The position numbers were made by a program, and so were the translations under genes. Shown here in pieces: positions 51,675 to 62,832 of a stretch of 64,000 nucleotides of DNA. The stretch's first letter is position 1. Every line of letters starts with the position of its first letter. This DNA comes from Burkholderiales bacterium (lineage in GTDB: Bacteria > Pseudomonadota > Gammaproteobacteria > Burkholderiales > Burkholderiaceae_D): assembly GCA_016200895.1 (NCBI GenBank), contig JACQDX010000104.1, forward strand, positions 124,001 to 188,000, in the 5' to 3' direction. The notes beneath the pieces are model-generated. The model saw only the letters and a list, made by a program, of their open reading frames with translations. It was not told the DNA's origin and made no database searches.

Positions 51675-53200
51675 TGACCCAGAAAAATATAACTATGATA
51701 GCAATACTGGACTGGCTGAAGCTGCATGCGCCGAATGCGCAACTGAGCTCAGATTCCCGTTCCATACAAACAGGGGATGTCTTCTTAGCCTTGCGCACCC
51801 ACATTACCGATGGCCGTGCACACATCGCCCATGCAATTGCCAATGGCGCAGTTGCTGTGGTGTATGAAGCAAGTGAGTTCAAATGGGATGATGCTCACAA
51901 TATCCCACATCTGCCTGTAGATAATTTGCAGGACGTGGTTGGCCATGTCGCCCATGCCTGGTATGGGCAGCCAGATAATGGCTGGTTCAATGTTGCCGTG
52001 ACTGGCACCAATGGCAAGACTTCCTGCTCGCAATGGATAGCCAAAGCGCTGTCACTGAGCGGCACACCTGCGGCCGTCATCGGCACGCTGGGCATAGGCC
52101 AGTACCGCAATGGCATCCTGGGGCAACTGACGGAAACTGGTTACACCACGCCAGACGCGATAGGTTTGCAACAAAAACTGGCCGACCTGCAGCGCGATGG
52201 TGCGCAGGCGCTGGCGATAGAAGCTTCTTCCATAGGCCTGCATCAGGGCCGATTGAGCGGCCTGCATTTTGATGTGGCTGTGCTGACCAATCTGACGCGT
52301 GATCATCTTGATTATCATGGTGATATGCAGGGCTATGCTGCGGCGAAAACCAAACTCTTTGACTGGCAAGGTCTGGGTACGGCTGTCATCAATCTGGATG
52401 ACACCTATGGTCTGGAATTGGTAAAGCATCTGCAAGCCAGTCAGCCAGCTACAAAACTGCTGGGCTATAGTCTCGAAAAAGAACTGGTGACGGATATTGA
52501 AGCACTGGTCGCCAGTAATCTGAAAACCAGCCATGCGGGTACCAGCTTTCATCTTGAATCTCCATTTGGTGCAGCACAGGTCAAGACCCAGCTCATCGGC
52601 AAGTTCAATGTCAGCAATATCCTGGCGGTACTCGCCGTCTTGCTGAGCAAGGGCATTGCCCTGAACAAGGCGGTGGGCATCATAGAAAAACTGACGCCTG
52701 TTCCTGGCCGCATGCAATTACTGGGTACTGCTGGTCACGTCATGGTCGTTATTGATTATGCGCACACACCAGATGCGCTGGAAAAAACCATTGAAGCCTT
52801 GCAGCAAGTCGCGCAAGAAAGAGCAGGGGCTTTGTGGTGCGTGTTTGGTTGTGGCGGCGACCGTGATCCGGGCAAGCGTCCACAAATGGGCAAGATTGCT
52901 GAACTGGCGCAGCATGTCGTCGTCACCAGTGATAATCCGCGCAGTGAAAATCCTGCGCAAATCATTCAGGACATACTGAAAGGCATGACGGGTACGCCGC
53001 AAGTCATCGAAGACCGCGCCAATGCGATCTTGTATGCGATCAAGCATGCTGATCATCATGATGTTGTTTTGCTGGCTGGTAAAGGGCATGAAACCTATCA
53101 GGATATCAATGGCAAGAAATGGCCATTTTCTGATGAAGAACATGCCGCCCTCTCACTCGCCACCGTGGCAACCAGCGGTAACATGAAGAGGGGGAGTTGA
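51674..53200 (+). CDS. murE: MurE, UDP-MurNAc-L-Ala-D-Glu:meso-diaminopimelate ligase
   Basis: A 508-residue cytoplasmic ATP-dependent ligase adding the third residue of the peptidoglycan stem peptide. P-loop TGTNGKTSC near residue 112, ATP/Mg site VLTNLTRDHLDYHG near 205, and DNPRSENP near 420, the DNPR motif linked to meso-diaminopimelate specificity. It overlaps murF by 4 bases. Confidence 0.95.
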   Translation: MTQKNITMIAILDWLKLHAPNAQLSSDSRSIQTGDVFLALRTHITDGRAHIAHAIANGAVAVVYEASEFKWDDAHNIPHLPVDNLQDVVGHVAHAWYGQPDNGWFNVAVTGTNGKTSCSQWIAKALSLSGTPAAVIGTLGIGQYRNGILGQLTETGYTTPDAIGLQQKLADLQRDGAQALAIEASSIGLHQGRLSGLHFDVAVLTNLTRDHLDYHGDMQGYAAAKTKLFDWQGLGTAVINLDDTYGLELVKHLQASQPATKLLGYSLEKELVTDIEALVASNLKTSHAGTSFHLESPFGAAQVKTQLIGKFNVSNILAVLAVLLSKGIALNKAVGIIEKLTPVPGRMQLLGTAGHVMVVIDYAHTPDALEKTIEALQQVAQERAGALWCVFGCGGDRDPGKRPQMGKIAELAQHVVVTSDNPRSENPAQIIQDILKGMTGTPQVIEDRANAILYAIKHADHHDVVLLAGKGHETYQDINGKKWPFSDEEHAALSLATVATSGNMKRGS

Positions 53201-54618
53201 TGGAATTCACTCTTCAGGAATTGCAGGCTGCCTTGCCTGCGGCAAAGCTGACAGGTGATGCCGGTGTCATTACCCATATCACTGGCCTGACTACTGACAG
53301 CCGCAAAGTCGGCGCTGGCGATCTGTTCGTCGCCTTGCGCGGTGAAAACTTTGATGCCCATGATTTCTTGCCGCAAGTAGCGGCTTCCGGCGCAGCAGCG
53401 GTGATTGCTGAACGCTTGCCTGATGACTTCAGTCTGCCTGCCTTGCAGGTAGCAGACAGCAAACTGGCGCTGGTAAAAGTAGGGCGCTTCTGGCGTCAAA
53501 AATTTGACTTACCCGTCATTGGTGTGACAGGCAGCAATGGCAAGACTACCGTCAAGGAAATGATTTCCTCGATATTGGCTGCTGCCTTTGGTGCAGATGG
53601 CCGTCTGGCGACTGCCGGTAATTTGAATAATGAAATCGGTGTCCCTCTGACCATCATGCAATTGCATGCAGGGCACAAGGCAGCCGTCATAGAAATGGGC
53701 ATGAACCATCCTGGCGAAATCGCTTTGCTGGCATCTGCTGCCATGCCTACTGTGGCACTGGTCAATAATGCCCAGCGTGAGCATCAGGAATTCATGCAAA
53801 GTGTGGAAGCTGTCGCGCGTGAAAATGGTGTGGCGATACAGTGCCTGCCAGATGATGGCGTGGCTGTATTCCCAGCCAATGATCCTTACACAGCCTTATG
53901 GCAATCCTTTGCGTCTGAACGCGGTCAGCGTAAAACCCTGACTTTTGGTTTGACAGCCGATGCAGATGTGCATGCCACTTACCTGCCCAGCGTGTTTGGT
54001 AGTGATTTGCAAATCAATCTGGCAGGACAGGTCTTGTCAGTGCGTCTGAATGCAGCAGGCCAGCACAATGTATTGAATGCACTTGCCGCTGCAGCTTGCT
54101 GTCATGCGACGGGTGTCAGCAAAGAAGCCATAGTTTCCGGCCTGGAAAATTTCGCGCCTGTGAATGGTCGCCTGCAACGCAAGCAAGCCAAATCAGGTGC
54201 CACTGTGATTGATGATAGCTATAACGCCAATCCTGATTCAGTACGTGCCGCCATTGATGTACTGGCACAAATTGGCGGTGACACTGCGCTGGTGCTAGGC
54301 GACATGGGTGAGGTTGGTGAAAACGGCGCGCAATTCCATCATGAAATTGGTGAATATGCACAGCAGCGTGGAATTAAAAAACTGCTCTTGCTGGGTGAGT
54401 TGGTTGCCCATGCTGCGCAAGGATATGGCGTCGGCGCGCAGCATTTCGCCAGCCTGGAAAACTTGTGCCAGAACCTTGATGCACAAACTGCGGCTGACTC
54501 GATAGTGCTGGTGAAAGGCTCACGTTTCATGAAAATGGAAAGAGTCGTTGCTCATCTGTTGGCAGCAGATGAAGCAGACAAAAACACATTACAACAAAAA
54601 ATAATAGGGAATCATTAG
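53197..54618 (+). CDS. murF: MurF, UDP-MurNAc-tripeptide:D-Ala-D-Ala ligase
   Basis: A 473-residue ligase completing the UDP-MurNAc-pentapeptide. P-loop [14 protein letters not shown] near residue 110, [13 protein letters not shown] near 167, and [15 protein letters not shown] near 345. Overlapping start with murE and one base before mraY indicate translational coupling. Confidence 0.95.
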   Translation: MMEFTLQELQAALPAAKLTGDAGVITHITGLTTDSRKVGAGDLFVALRGENFDAHDFLPQVAASGAAAVIAERLPDDFSLPALQVADSKLALVKVGRFWRQKFDLPVIGVTGSNGKTTVKEMISSILAAAFGADGRLATAGNLNNEIGVPLTIMQLHAGHKAAVIEMGMNHPGEIALLASAAMPTVALVNNAQREHQEFMQSVEAVARENGVAIQCLPDDGVAVFPANDPYTALWQSFASERGQRKTLTFGLTADADVHATYLPSVFGSDLQINLAGQVLSVRLNAAGQHNVLNALAAAACCHATGVSKEAIVSGLENFAPVNGRLQRKQAKSGATVIDDSYNANPDSVRAAIDVLAQIGGDTALVLGDMGEVGENGAQFHHEIGEYAQQRGIKKLLLLGELVAHAAQGYGVGAQHFASLENLCQNLDAQTAADSIVLVKGSRFMKMERVVAHLLAADEADKNTLQQKIIGNH

Positions 54619-54619
54619 T

Positions 54620-55789
54620 ATGTTGCTCTGGTTGGCTGAAATGTTAAAGCAGGATATAGGCTGGCTGCGCGTATTCGGGTTTATTACCTTCCGCGCAGTA
54701 TTTGCCACGATGACGGCCATCTCCATCGGTATTTTTGCTGGTCCAGCCGTTATCCGCATGCTGACCAGGCTCAAGGTAGGCCAGGCTGTGCGCAGCTATG
54801 GCATGGAAACACATCTGGTCAAATCAGGTACACCCACCATGGGTGGTGTGTTGGTCTTGATTTCGATTGGTATCTCTACTTTGTTGTGGGGCGATTTGAG
54901 TAACCGTTTTATCTGGGTCGTGATGATAGTCACCCTGGGTTATGGCGCAGTCGGCTGGGTCGATGATTATCGCAAGGTGGTTCATAAAGACCCTGAGGGC
55001 ATGCGTTCCAGGGAAAAATATTTCTGGCAATCGCTGATCGGTTTGATCGCCGCTTTTTACCTGGCGTTTTCAGTCTCCGCACCAAGTAATTCGAAAGTGC
55101 TGGAATTGTTTATTGCCTGGGTGCAGTCCGGCTTCAATATGGATTTACCACCCAAAGCAGATCTGATCGTGCCTTTCTTTAAAACGGTCAGCTACCCCCT
55201 CGGTGTCTGGGGTTTTATTGCGTTAACGTATTGTGTCATCGTCGGTACCAGCAATGCCGTGAATTTTACTGATGGTCTGGATGGCCTGGCCATCATGCCT
55301 ACCATCATGGTGGGTTCTGCCCTGGGTCTGTTTGCTTACCTGACGGGTAATGTGGGCTATGCCAAATATCTGTTGATACCGCATATTCCAGGTGCTGGTG
55401 AATTGCTGATTTTCTGTGGTGCGATGGCGGGTGCTGGTCTGGCTTTCCTCTGGTTCAATGCCCATCCTGCGCAAGTATTCATGGGTGACGTCGGTGCACT
55501 GGCACTCGGTGGCGCGCTGGGTACAGTGGCTGTGATTGTCAGGCAAGAAATCGTGTTGTTCATCATGGGTGGTATTTTTGTGGCCGAGACTTTGTCCGTC
55601 ATGCTGCAAGTCAGTTACTTCAAGTACACCAAGAGAAAATATGGCGAAGGCCGCCGCCTGTTGTTGATGGCACCTTTGCATCACCACTTTGAGAAAAAAG
55701 GCTGGAAAGAAACCCAGGTTGTCGTGCGTTTCTGGATCATCACCATGTTGTTGGTCTTGATAGGTTTGTCTTCCCTGAAGTTGCGTTAA
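54620..55789 (+). CDS. mraY: MraY, phospho-MurNAc-pentapeptide transferase
   Basis: A 389-residue inner-membrane enzyme with about ten helices, forming lipid I from UDP-MurNAc-pentapeptide and undecaprenyl phosphate. Diagnostic blocks: [28 protein letters not shown] (catalytic Asp pair), [25 protein letters not shown] and [14 protein letters not shown]. Confidence 0.96.
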   Translation: MLLWLAEMLKQDIGWLRVFGFITFRAVFATMTAISIGIFAGPAVIRMLTRLKVGQAVRSYGMETHLVKSGTPTMGGVLVLISIGISTLLWGDLSNRFIWVVMIVTLGYGAVGWVDDYRKVVHKDPEGMRSREKYFWQSLIGLIAAFYLAFSVSAPSNSKVLELFIAWVQSGFNMDLPPKADLIVPFFKTVSYPLGVWGFIALTYCVIVGTSNAVNFTDGLDGLAIMPTIMVGSALGLFAYLTGNVGYAKYLLIPHIPGAGELLIFCGAMAGAGLAFLWFNAHPAQVFMGDVGALALGGALGTVAVIVRQEIVLFIMGGIFVAETLSVMLQVSYFKYTKRKYGEGRRLLLMAPLHHHFEKKGWKETQVVVRFWIITMLLVLIGLSSLKLR

Positions 55790-55840
55790 AAAAGTGAATA
55801 AGTAGTTTGATGTTTGTTTTGTTGGATAGAAATAGCAGAT

Positions 55841-57346
55841 ATGGATTTTTCGGGTAAACATGTACTGGTTCTGGGCTTGGGTGAAACCGGGCTGGCGATG
55901 GCGCAATGGCTGCTGCGCGCCGGTGCGCACCTGCGTGTTGCCGACACCCGTGTAGCACCGGACAGGTTGCCGCAATTGCAGGCTTTGTCAGATCAGGTTG
56001 AGTTTATTGGTGGTACTTTCAGCCCAGCCTTGCTCGATGATGTTGAGTTGGTGACAGTCAGCCCCGGTTTGTCGCCTCTGCGTGAATTGCAGGAGTTGTT
56101 ACCAGTAGCAACTGAAAAAAATATCTTGGTCTGGGGCGAGATAGAATTATTTGCCCAGGCACTTTTGACATTGAAAACTGAGCGCGAATATCAGCCCAAA
56201 GTCATCGCCATCACTGGCACCAATGGCAAAACTACGGTCACCAGCCTGGTTGGTTTACTGGTGGAGCGTGCTGGCCTGACGGTAAAAGTCGCCGGCAATA
56301 TCAGCCCGGCTGTACTTGATGTCTTGCGTGTATGTTTGGAGCAAGACAGTTTGCCGCAGGTCTGGGTACTGGAGTTGTCCAGCTTCCAGTTGCACACTAC
56401 GCATAGTCTGCAAGCAGATGTGGCGACAGTATTGAATATCACACAGGATCATCTGGACTGGCATGGCAGCCTGCAAGCTTATTGCGCTGACAAGGCAAAG
56501 ATTTTTGGCGAACAGACTTTGCAGGTCTTGAACCGTGACGATGCGCTCGTCATGTCCATGGCAAAGCCACTTGGCAATGCCGTCAGCTTTGGTATCGATG
56601 CTCCCAAGCATCTGGCTGATCTGGGTTTGCTGAATGAACACGGCATGGGCTGGCTGGCAGTAGCAAATCCGGCAGAAGATGCACCGGTCGCGACAAATAG
56701 CCGTCGCAAGAAAAAAGAAGTGGAAGAAATGCCGGTAATCGTCAGCCGCCTGATGCCTACCGATGCTCTACAAATCCGTGGTCAGCACAATGCCGCGAAT
56801 GCCCTGGCAGCTTTAGCCTTGTGCCGCGGCATAGGTTTGTCATTCGCTCCCTTGCTGCATGGCTTGCGTGATTACAAAGGCGAACCGCACAGGGTAGAGC
56901 AGGTTGCCAATATAGCGGGTGTTGATTATATCGATGACAGCAAGGGCACTAATGTCGGTGCGACAGTCGCAGCTTTGAAAGGGCTGGGCCAACAGTCCGA
57001 TGCATTGCACAAGCGGATTATTTTGATAGCCGGTGGTGAGGGCAAAGGGCAGGATTTTTCTCCTCTTGCTGATCCGGTAGAACGTTATACCAAGGCTGTC
57101 ATTCTGATAGGCAAAGCCAAAGAAGAATTGCAGCAGGCATTGGCGGTTACGGGTGTTTCTGTACACGATGTCGCGACGCTGGAAACGGCAGTGCAGACCG
57201 CAGCTGAAATTGCGGCAGATGGCGACATCGTTTTGCTCTCGCCAGCTTGCGCCAGCCTGGACATGTTCCGCAATTATGCCCATCGCGCCCAGGTGTTTGT
57301 GGATGCCGTGCGCGAAATCGCACTGGCACGTGGGGAGGTTTGCTGA
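55841..57346 (+). CDS. murD: MurD, UDP-MurNAc-L-Ala:D-Glu ligase
   Basis: A 501-residue ligase adding D-glutamate. N-terminal [19 protein letters not shown]-loop [15 protein letters not shown] near residue 120, [11 protein letters not shown] near 200, and [10 protein letters not shown] near 365. A Lys/Arg/Glu-rich insertion ([13 protein letters not shown]) near 290 is not common. The start at 55841 is 51 bases after mraY; an ATG in the frame at 55814 lacks homology. The stop overlaps ftsW. Confidence 0.95.
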   Translation: MDFSGKHVLVLGLGETGLAMAQWLLRAGAHLRVADTRVAPDRLPQLQALSDQVEFIGGTFSPALLDDVELVTVSPGLSPLRELQELLPVATEKNILVWGEIELFAQALLTLKTEREYQPKVIAITGTNGKTTVTSLVGLLVERAGLTVKVAGNISPAVLDVLRVCLEQDSLPQVWVLELSSFQLHTTHSLQADVATVLNITQDHLDWHGSLQAYCADKAKIFGEQTLQVLNRDDALVMSMAKPLGNAVSFGIDAPKHLADLGLLNEHGMGWLAVANPAEDAPVATNSRRKKKEVEEMPVIVSRLMPTDALQIRGQHNAANALAALALCRGIGLSFAPLLHGLRDYKGEPHRVEQVANIAGVDYIDDSKGTNVGATVAALKGLGQQSDALHKRIILIAGGEGKGQDFSPLADPVERYTKAVILIGKAKEELQQALAVTGVSVHDVATLETAVQTAAEIAADGDIVLLSPACASLDMFRNYAHRAQVFVDAVREIALARGEVC

Positions 57347-58563
57347 TGCGTCAGCTCTTGCTCCCATTGCAAAGATGGTCTCCGTTTGGCACGCCGCCAG
57401 CGAGTACCAACCTGGTCAGCAGGTCCAAGATGATGGACTATGACCAGCCTTTGGTGTGGGTGACAATTATCCTGATGCTGTTTGGCATGGTGATGGTGTA
57501 TTCGGCTTCTATCTCTTTGCCGGATTCGCCCAAGTATGCCAATTACAAGAATTCGCATTTCCTTGTGCGCCAGGCGATCTTCGTCGTAGTGGCCTTGATT
57601 GCCAGTGCTTTGGTGTTCCGTGTCCCGATTGCGATCTGGCAAAAATATGCGCCTTATTTATTTGTTGCGACCCTGGTGTTGCTGGTGGCTGTATTGATAC
57701 CGGGCCTGGGTAAAGGCGTCAATGGTGCCAAACGCTGGTTGTCTTTCAAGGTATTGAATTTGCAGCCATCCGAATTGATGAAGTTGTTCATGGTCTTGTA
57801 TGCGGCTGACTATACCGTGCGCAAGCAGGAATACATGCACAAACTGACCAAGGGTTTCGTACCTATGCTGGCGGCGGTTGGTATCGTGGGCTTGCTGTTA
57901 TTGCTGGAACCTGACTTGGGCGCATTTGGTGTCATCGTTTGCATCGCCATGGGCATCCTGTTTTTGGGCGGTATCAATGGCGTCTGGTTTGGTGGTATTG
58001 CTGCAACCCTGATTGGTATCTTTACTTCAGTGATTTTGCTGTCACCGTGGCGGCGTGAGCGTATTTTTGCCTACCTTAGCCCATTTGAAGAAGATCATGC
58101 GCTGGGTAAGGCTTACCAGTTGACTCATTCACTGATCGCATTTGGCCGTGGGGAATTATTTGGCGTGGGGCTGGGTGCCAGCGTACAAAAACTGCATTAC
58201 CTGCCAGAAGCACACACAGATTTTTTGCTGGCTGTCATCGGAGAAGAGCTGGGCTTCGTTGGTGTCATGGTGGTTGTACTTTTATTTTACTGGCTGCTGA
58301 AACGTGCTTTCGAAATTGGCAGGCAGGCGATAGCGCTGGATCAAACCTTTGCCGGCTTGCTGGCCAAGGGTATCGGTATCTGGATAGGTGTGCAGGCGTT
58401 TATTAATATGGGGGTTAACCTGGGCTTGTTGCCAACCAAGGGTTTGACTCTGCCTTTGATGAGTTACGGTGGTTCTGGTGTCATGATTAATTGTGTGGGT
58501 CTGGCGATATTGTTGCGTGTCGATTATGAAAACCGCGTATTGATGCGTGGAGGCCGCGCATGA
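57346..58563 (+). CDS. ftsW: FtsW, septal peptidoglycan glycosyltransferase (SEDS)
   Basis: A 405-residue SEDS protein with ten predicted helices, polymerising lipid II with FtsI. Family blocks: GMVMVYSASISLPDS, NGAKRWLSF, QPSELMKL, EPDLGAFGVI, LGAS...LPEAHTDFLLAVIGEELGF and LPLMSYGGSGVM. ATG 57346 overlaps the murD stop. An earlier in-frame ATG within murD is not used, because GGAGG precedes 57346. Confidence 0.95.
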   Translation: MRQLLLPLQRWSPFGTPPASTNLVSRSKMMDYDQPLVWVTIILMLFGMVMVYSASISLPDSPKYANYKNSHFLVRQAIFVVVALIASALVFRVPIAIWQKYAPYLFVATLVLLVAVLIPGLGKGVNGAKRWLSFKVLNLQPSELMKLFMVLYAADYTVRKQEYMHKLTKGFVPMLAAVGIVGLLLLLEPDLGAFGVIVCIAMGILFLGGINGVWFGGIAATLIGIFTSVILLSPWRRERIFAYLSPFEEDHALGKAYQLTHSLIAFGRGELFGVGLGASVQKLHYLPEAHTDFLLAVIGEELGFVGVMVVVLLFYWLLKRAFEIGRQAIALDQTFAGLLAKGIGIWIGVQAFINMGVNLGLLPTKGLTLPLMSYGGSGVMINCVGLAILLRVDYENRVLMRGGRA

Positions 58564-59651
58564 GCCAGTCTGTTCAAAAAATGCCAAAAAAATTGCTGAT
58601 CATGGCAGCGGGTACCGGTGGGCATATCTTCCCCGGCCTGGCGATAGCAGACATCATGCGCGAACGCGGCTGGCAAGTCAGCTGGCTGGGCACGCAGACA
58701 GGCATGGAAGGGCAGATCGTCCCCAGACACAATATCGCCATGGACAATATTGATTTCTCTGGCTTGCGTGGCAAGGGTTTATCGCATACGGTCAGCGGTG
58801 CTTTCAAGCTGGTCAAGAGTTTCTTTAGCTGCTTTAGCATTATCGGTCGCCGTCAGCCAGATGTGGTCCTGGGCATGGGTGGTTATGTGACCGTGCCTGG
58901 CGGCATGATGGCTGCCTTGCGTGGCAAACCGGTGGTCTTGATGAATGCGGATGCGGCATTGTTATTGTCGAACAAGGCTTTGCGTCCTTTCGCCAGCAAA
59001 TTATTGTTTGGCCTGCCATCGGTAACGGTAACTGCGGATAACAAAACTACTGTCATCGGCAATCCGATACGCAAAGAAATTTGCGAATTGCCCGCGCCAG
59101 CAGCACGTTATGGAAATCGCACAGGCCCTTTGCGCATACTGGTGGTGGGTGGCAGTCTGGGTGCCAAAGTATTGAATGATGCTGTACCGCAGGCAGTGGC
59201 CTTGTTGCCAGAAGCCCTGCGTCCGCTGATTACACATCAGTCTGGTAAAACACATATAGAAGCTTTGCGCCAGAGTTATGCGCAGGCAGGTGTGCAGGCA
59301 GAAGTGCTGGATTTTATTGACGACATGCCACGTCGCTATGCACAGGCTGATCTGGTGATTTGCCGTGCCGGTGCGATTACTGTATCTGAATTAACTGCTG
59401 CCGGGGTGGCCAGCATACTCGTGCCTTTCATGGCATCGAGTACTTCACACCAAAAAGAAAACGCCATCTGGATGGCAGGGCAAAAAGCCGCCATCCATTT
59501 TCCACAATCTGAATTAAGCCCAGCCTTGCTGGCAGAGAAATTAAAAGTACTGGACAGAGCGCAATGCCTGGCGATGGCAGAAACAGCCTACGCTCTGGGG
59601 CAGCGCGAAGCCAGTGCCAACATCGCCCATATTCTGGAAGCATTAGCATGA
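58560..59651 (+). CDS. murG: MurG, lipid II synthase
   Basis: A 363-residue GT28 glycosyltransferase that adds GlcNAc to lipid I on the inner membrane face. N-terminal [17 protein letters not shown], then [27 protein letters not shown], and [23 protein letters not shown] with SHQKENA. It overlaps ftsW and murC by 4 bases each. Confidence 0.95.
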   Translation: MSQSVQKMPKKLLIMAAGTGGHIFPGLAIADIMRERGWQVSWLGTQTGMEGQIVPRHNIAMDNIDFSGLRGKGLSHTVSGAFKLVKSFFSCFSIIGRRQPDVVLGMGGYVTVPGGMMAALRGKPVVLMNADAALLLSNKALRPFASKLLFGLPSVTVTADNKTTVIGNPIRKEICELPAPAARYGNRTGPLRILVVGGSLGAKVLNDAVPQAVALLPEALRPLITHQSGKTHIEALRQSYAQAGVQAEVLDFIDDMPRRYAQADLVICRAGAITVSELTAAGVASILVPFMASSTSHQKENAIWMAGQKAAIHFPQSELSPALLAEKLKVLDRAQCLAMAETAYALGQREASANIAHILEALA

Positions 59652-61033
59652 AACACAAAGTCAAACACATCCATTTTGTAGGCATAGGCGGCTCGGGCAT
59701 GAGTGGTATTGCCGAAGTCTTGTTGAACCTTGGTTATACCATCTCTGGCTCTGACCTTGGCAGCAATGCTGCCTCAAAACGTCTGGCGCAACTGGGTGCC
59801 AATGTCATGCTGGGTCATGCGGCAGAAAACATTGCCGGTGCAGATGCCGTAGTGACGTCGACTGCAGTCAAGGGCGATAACCCTGAAGTCATCGCTGCTC
59901 GCGCTAAACATATTCCCATCGTGCCACGTGCAATGATGCTGGCCGAACTCATGCGTTTGAAAAGCGGCATCGCGATTGCTGGTACCCATGGCAAGACCAC
60001 GACCACCAGCCTGGTCGCCAGCGTCCTGGCGCAGGGAGGCCTGGACCCGACTTTTGTTATAGGCGGTTTGCTCAATAGTGCCGGTGCCAATGCCAAACTG
60101 GGCAGTGGTGATTTCATCGTGGCAGAAGCCGACGAGTCAGATGCTTCTTTCCTCAATCTCTTGCCGGTCATCGAAGTCATCACCAATATCGATGCCGACC
60201 ATATGGAGACCTATGGCCATGACTTCGCCCGCCTGAAACAGGCTTTCATCGAATTTACCCAGCGCCTGCCATTCTACGGTGTTGCAGTTTTGTGCCTGGA
60301 TGATGCGAATGTGCGTGAAATCATGCCTTTTGTGTCCAAACCCATCGTCACTTATGGCTTTCATGCAGATGCCGATGTACGTGCAGTTGATGCCACGGCT
60401 GCCAATGGCAAGATGCATTTCACCGTAGTGCAAGATGGTTATGAGAATATGCAAGTCAGCCTGAACCAGCCTGGCATGCACAATGTACAAAACGCCTGCG
60501 CCGCGATTGCGATTGCGCGCGAAGTAGGTGTCAGCGATGAGGCAACGCAAAAAGCCCTGAGCGAATTCAATGGCGTAGGTCGTCGCTTTACCCGTTACGG
60601 CGAAATCGCTCTGGAAAATGGTGGTTCTTTTGCCCTGGTTGATGACTACGGTCATCATCCTGTGGAAATGGCGGCGACTCTGGCAGCAGCACGTGGCGCA
60701 TATCCAGGCCGCAGGCTGGTGCTGGCTTTCCAGCCGCACCGTTATACCCGTACCCGCGATTTGTTTGAAGATTTCGTGCGCGTGATTTCTGATGCAGATG
60801 CGGTTGTGCTGGCAGAAGTGTATGCCGCAGGTGAGGCACCGATACTGGCGGCCGATGGTCGTTCCCTGTCCCGCGCCTTGCGCGTCATGGGCAAGGTGGA
60901 GCCGGTATTTGTTGAAGATATTTTGGAAATGCCCAACAGTATTTTACGGGTATTGAAAGGCGGCGATGTGGTCATCGTCATGGGGGCAGGTTCCATCAAT
61001 GCTGTGCCGGCAAAACTGGCGCAGTCAGTGTAA
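59648..61033 (+). CDS. murC: MurC, UDP-MurNAc:L-alanine ligase
   Basis: A 461-residue ligase adding the first stem-peptide residue. [22 protein letters not shown] at the N-terminus, P-loop [13 protein letters not shown] near 115, [10 protein letters not shown] near 165, and [14 protein letters not shown] near 340. The ATG at 59648 overlaps the murG stop; an earlier in-frame ATG lies inside murG. Confidence 0.95.
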   Translation: MKHKVKHIHFVGIGGSGMSGIAEVLLNLGYTISGSDLGSNAASKRLAQLGANVMLGHAAENIAGADAVVTSTAVKGDNPEVIAARAKHIPIVPRAMMLAELMRLKSGIAIAGTHGKTTTTSLVASVLAQGGLDPTFVIGGLLNSAGANAKLGSGDFIVAEADESDASFLNLLPVIEVITNIDADHMETYGHDFARLKQAFIEFTQRLPFYGVAVLCLDDANVREIMPFVSKPIVTYGFHADADVRAVDATAANGKMHFTVVQDGYENMQVSLNQPGMHNVQNACAAIAIAREVGVSDEATQKALSEFNGVGRRFTRYGEIALENGGSFALVDDYGHHPVEMAATLAAARGAYPGRRLVLAFQPHRYTRTRDLFEDFVRVISDADAVVLAEVYAAGEAPILAADGRSLSRALRVMGKVEPVFVEDILEMPNSILRVLKGGDVVIVMGAGSINAVPAKLAQSV

Positions 61034-61060
61034 ATGTAGAAAACAAGTGATCAGATCATC

Positions 61061-62023
61061 ATGAGCGAATTGAATTTGAAATCTCTGGGCAAAGTTGGTG
61101 TGCTGTTTGGCGGACGTTCGGCTGAACGTGAAATCTCCATCATGTCCGGTACTGGCGTACTGCAAGCTTTGCTGAGCAAGGGCATCGATGCCCATGCTTT
61201 CGACACGGCAGAACGCAGTATCGCCGAACTGGCAGCAGAAAAGTTTGACCGCGTCTTCATCGCTCTGCATGGCCGCTATGGTGAGGATGGCAGCCTGCAA
61301 GGTGTGCTGGAGCAGTTGAATATTCCTTATACCGGCAGCGGCGTGATGGCATCGGCAATTGCCATGGACAAGATTTTTACCAAGCGCATCTGGCAAACCT
61401 ATGGCCTGAGCACTCCTGCTTATGCCGTATTGACAGGACAGACTGAATTGCGCCGAGTACCGGATGAATTGGGTTTGCCACTTATCATCAAGCCGCCACA
61501 TGAAGGTTCTACCATTGGCATTACCAAGGTCGTGGGTTATTCCGACATGCAGGAGGCCTATGCGCTGGCGGCCCAGTTTGATGAAGTCGTGCTGGCAGAA
61601 GAATTTGTCGAAGGCCGTGAACTGACCGTGGCGATTTTGGGCAAGGGAGAGCAGGCGTATGCCTTGCCTATTACCGAAATCGTTGCACCTGATGGTAACT
61701 ACGATTACCAGAACAAGTATTTTACTGACGACACACAGTACATTTGCCCGGCAGTGCTGGAGCAGGATCTGACCGATGCCATCCGCAAGATGGCTGTTGA
61801 TGCCTACCGCGCATTGGATTGCGAAGGCTGGGCCAGGGTTGATGTCTTGTTGCGCAAGTCTGATAACAAGCCATTTTTGCTGGAGATTAATACTTCCCCA
61901 GGCATGACCGGGCATTCGCTGGTACCCATGGCAGCCAAGGCAGTAGGCATCAGTTATGAAGACTTATGTGTGGAAATTTTGAAGACGGCAAGTTTGAAAA
62001 TTAAATCTGAACAAAAAAAGTAA
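61061..62023 (+). CDS. ddl: D-alanine--D-alanine ligase
   Basis: A 320-residue ATP-grasp ligase making D-Ala-D-Ala for Mur[63 protein letters not shown] and [18 protein letters not shown] are all family motifs. The Y/K choice that marks D-Ala-D-Lac ligases was not examined in detail. It lies 27 bases after murC and 17 before ftsQ. Confidence 0.95.
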   Translation: MSELNLKSLGKVGVLFGGRSAEREISIMSGTGVLQALLSKGIDAHAFDTAERSIAELAAEKFDRVFIALHGRYGEDGSLQGVLEQLNIPYTGSGVMASAIAMDKIFTKRIWQTYGLSTPAYAVLTGQTELRRVPDELGLPLIIKPPHEGSTIGITKVVGYSDMQEAYALAAQFDEVVLAEEFVEGRELTVAILGKGEQAYALPITEIVAPDGNYDYQNKYFTDDTQYICPAVLEQDLTDAIRKMAVDAYRALDCEGWARVDVLLRKSDNKPFLLEINTSPGMTGHSLVPMAAKAVGISYEDLCVEILKTASLKIKSEQKK

Positions 62024-62040
62024 ACGAGTAAGAGTAAAAA

Positions 62041-62832
62041 ATGTGGCATGACAGCAAGCTGATGAACAATACCGCGAATGCCCTGTTTGGGCTGGTGCTG
62101 TTCATCCTGGTGTTGTCCGGTGTGTGGTGGGTAATACAAAGGCCGTTTTTTACTTTGCGCGTAATTCGGGTAGAGGCTAGTAGTACAACAGATGGGACAG
62201 GTTTGCGACATGTGAACTCACTGACGATCAGGAACACGGCTTTACCCAAGATCAGGGGAAATTTTTTTACCGCGAATCTCGATGCAGTGCGGACAGCATT
62301 TGAAGCAGTACCCTGGGTGCGCAAGGCCAGTGTGCAAAGAGAATGGCCCAACAAGCTCATCGTCACTTTGGAAGAACATGTTGCGCTGGGTACCTGGGGT
62401 GAAAACGGGCAATTGATTTCTGCCAAGGGCGATGTGTTCACCGCCAACCTGGCAGAGGCCGAGGATGATGCAGATCTGATTACCCTGAGTGGGCCAGAGG
62501 GCAGTGAAAAAGAAGTGCTCGCGCAGTATATGGAATTTAAAAACTGGTTTGCCAAGATCAACCTGGCACCGGATGAAGTGAATTATTCCAGTCGTTACGC
62601 CTGGAGTCTGAAGTTGAATAATGGCATGCAGGTGCAATTGGGCAGGGTGCAGGATGCAACAACGCTCAAGAGCAGGGTGGATAAATTGATGACAGTTTAC
62701 CCGCAACTGCTGGCCAGTTTGCAGGACAGTATTGAAAGTGTGGACATGCGTTATCCGAATGGCCTGGCGCTCAAATCGAGTCACAGTAATCTCGGATCAA
62801 AAAAGCAAACAAAAGCAAGTGGAAAGACATGA
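62041..62832 (+). CDS. ftsQ: FtsQ, divisome assembly protein
   Basis: A 263-residue bitopic protein with a short cytoplasmic end, one helix at about 13-33 and a periplasmic POTRA domain (FTLRVIRVEASSTTDGTGLRHVNSLTI) followed by the FtsQ beta domain (WVRKASVQREWPNKLIVTLEEHVALGTWGENGQLISAKGDVF). It links FtsL/FtsB to the early divisome. It overlaps ftsA by 4 bases. Confidence 0.93.
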   Translation: MWHDSKLMNNTANALFGLVLFILVLSGVWWVIQRPFFTLRVIRVEASSTTDGTGLRHVNSLTIRNTALPKIRGNFFTANLDAVRTAFEAVPWVRKASVQREWPNKLIVTLEEHVALGTWGENGQLISAKGDVFTANLAEAEDDADLITLSGPEGSEKEVLAQYMEFKNWFAKINLAPDEVNYSSRYAWSLKLNNGMQVQLGRVQDATTLKSRVDKLMTVYPQLLASLQDSIESVDMRYPNGLALKSSHSNLGSKKQTKASGKT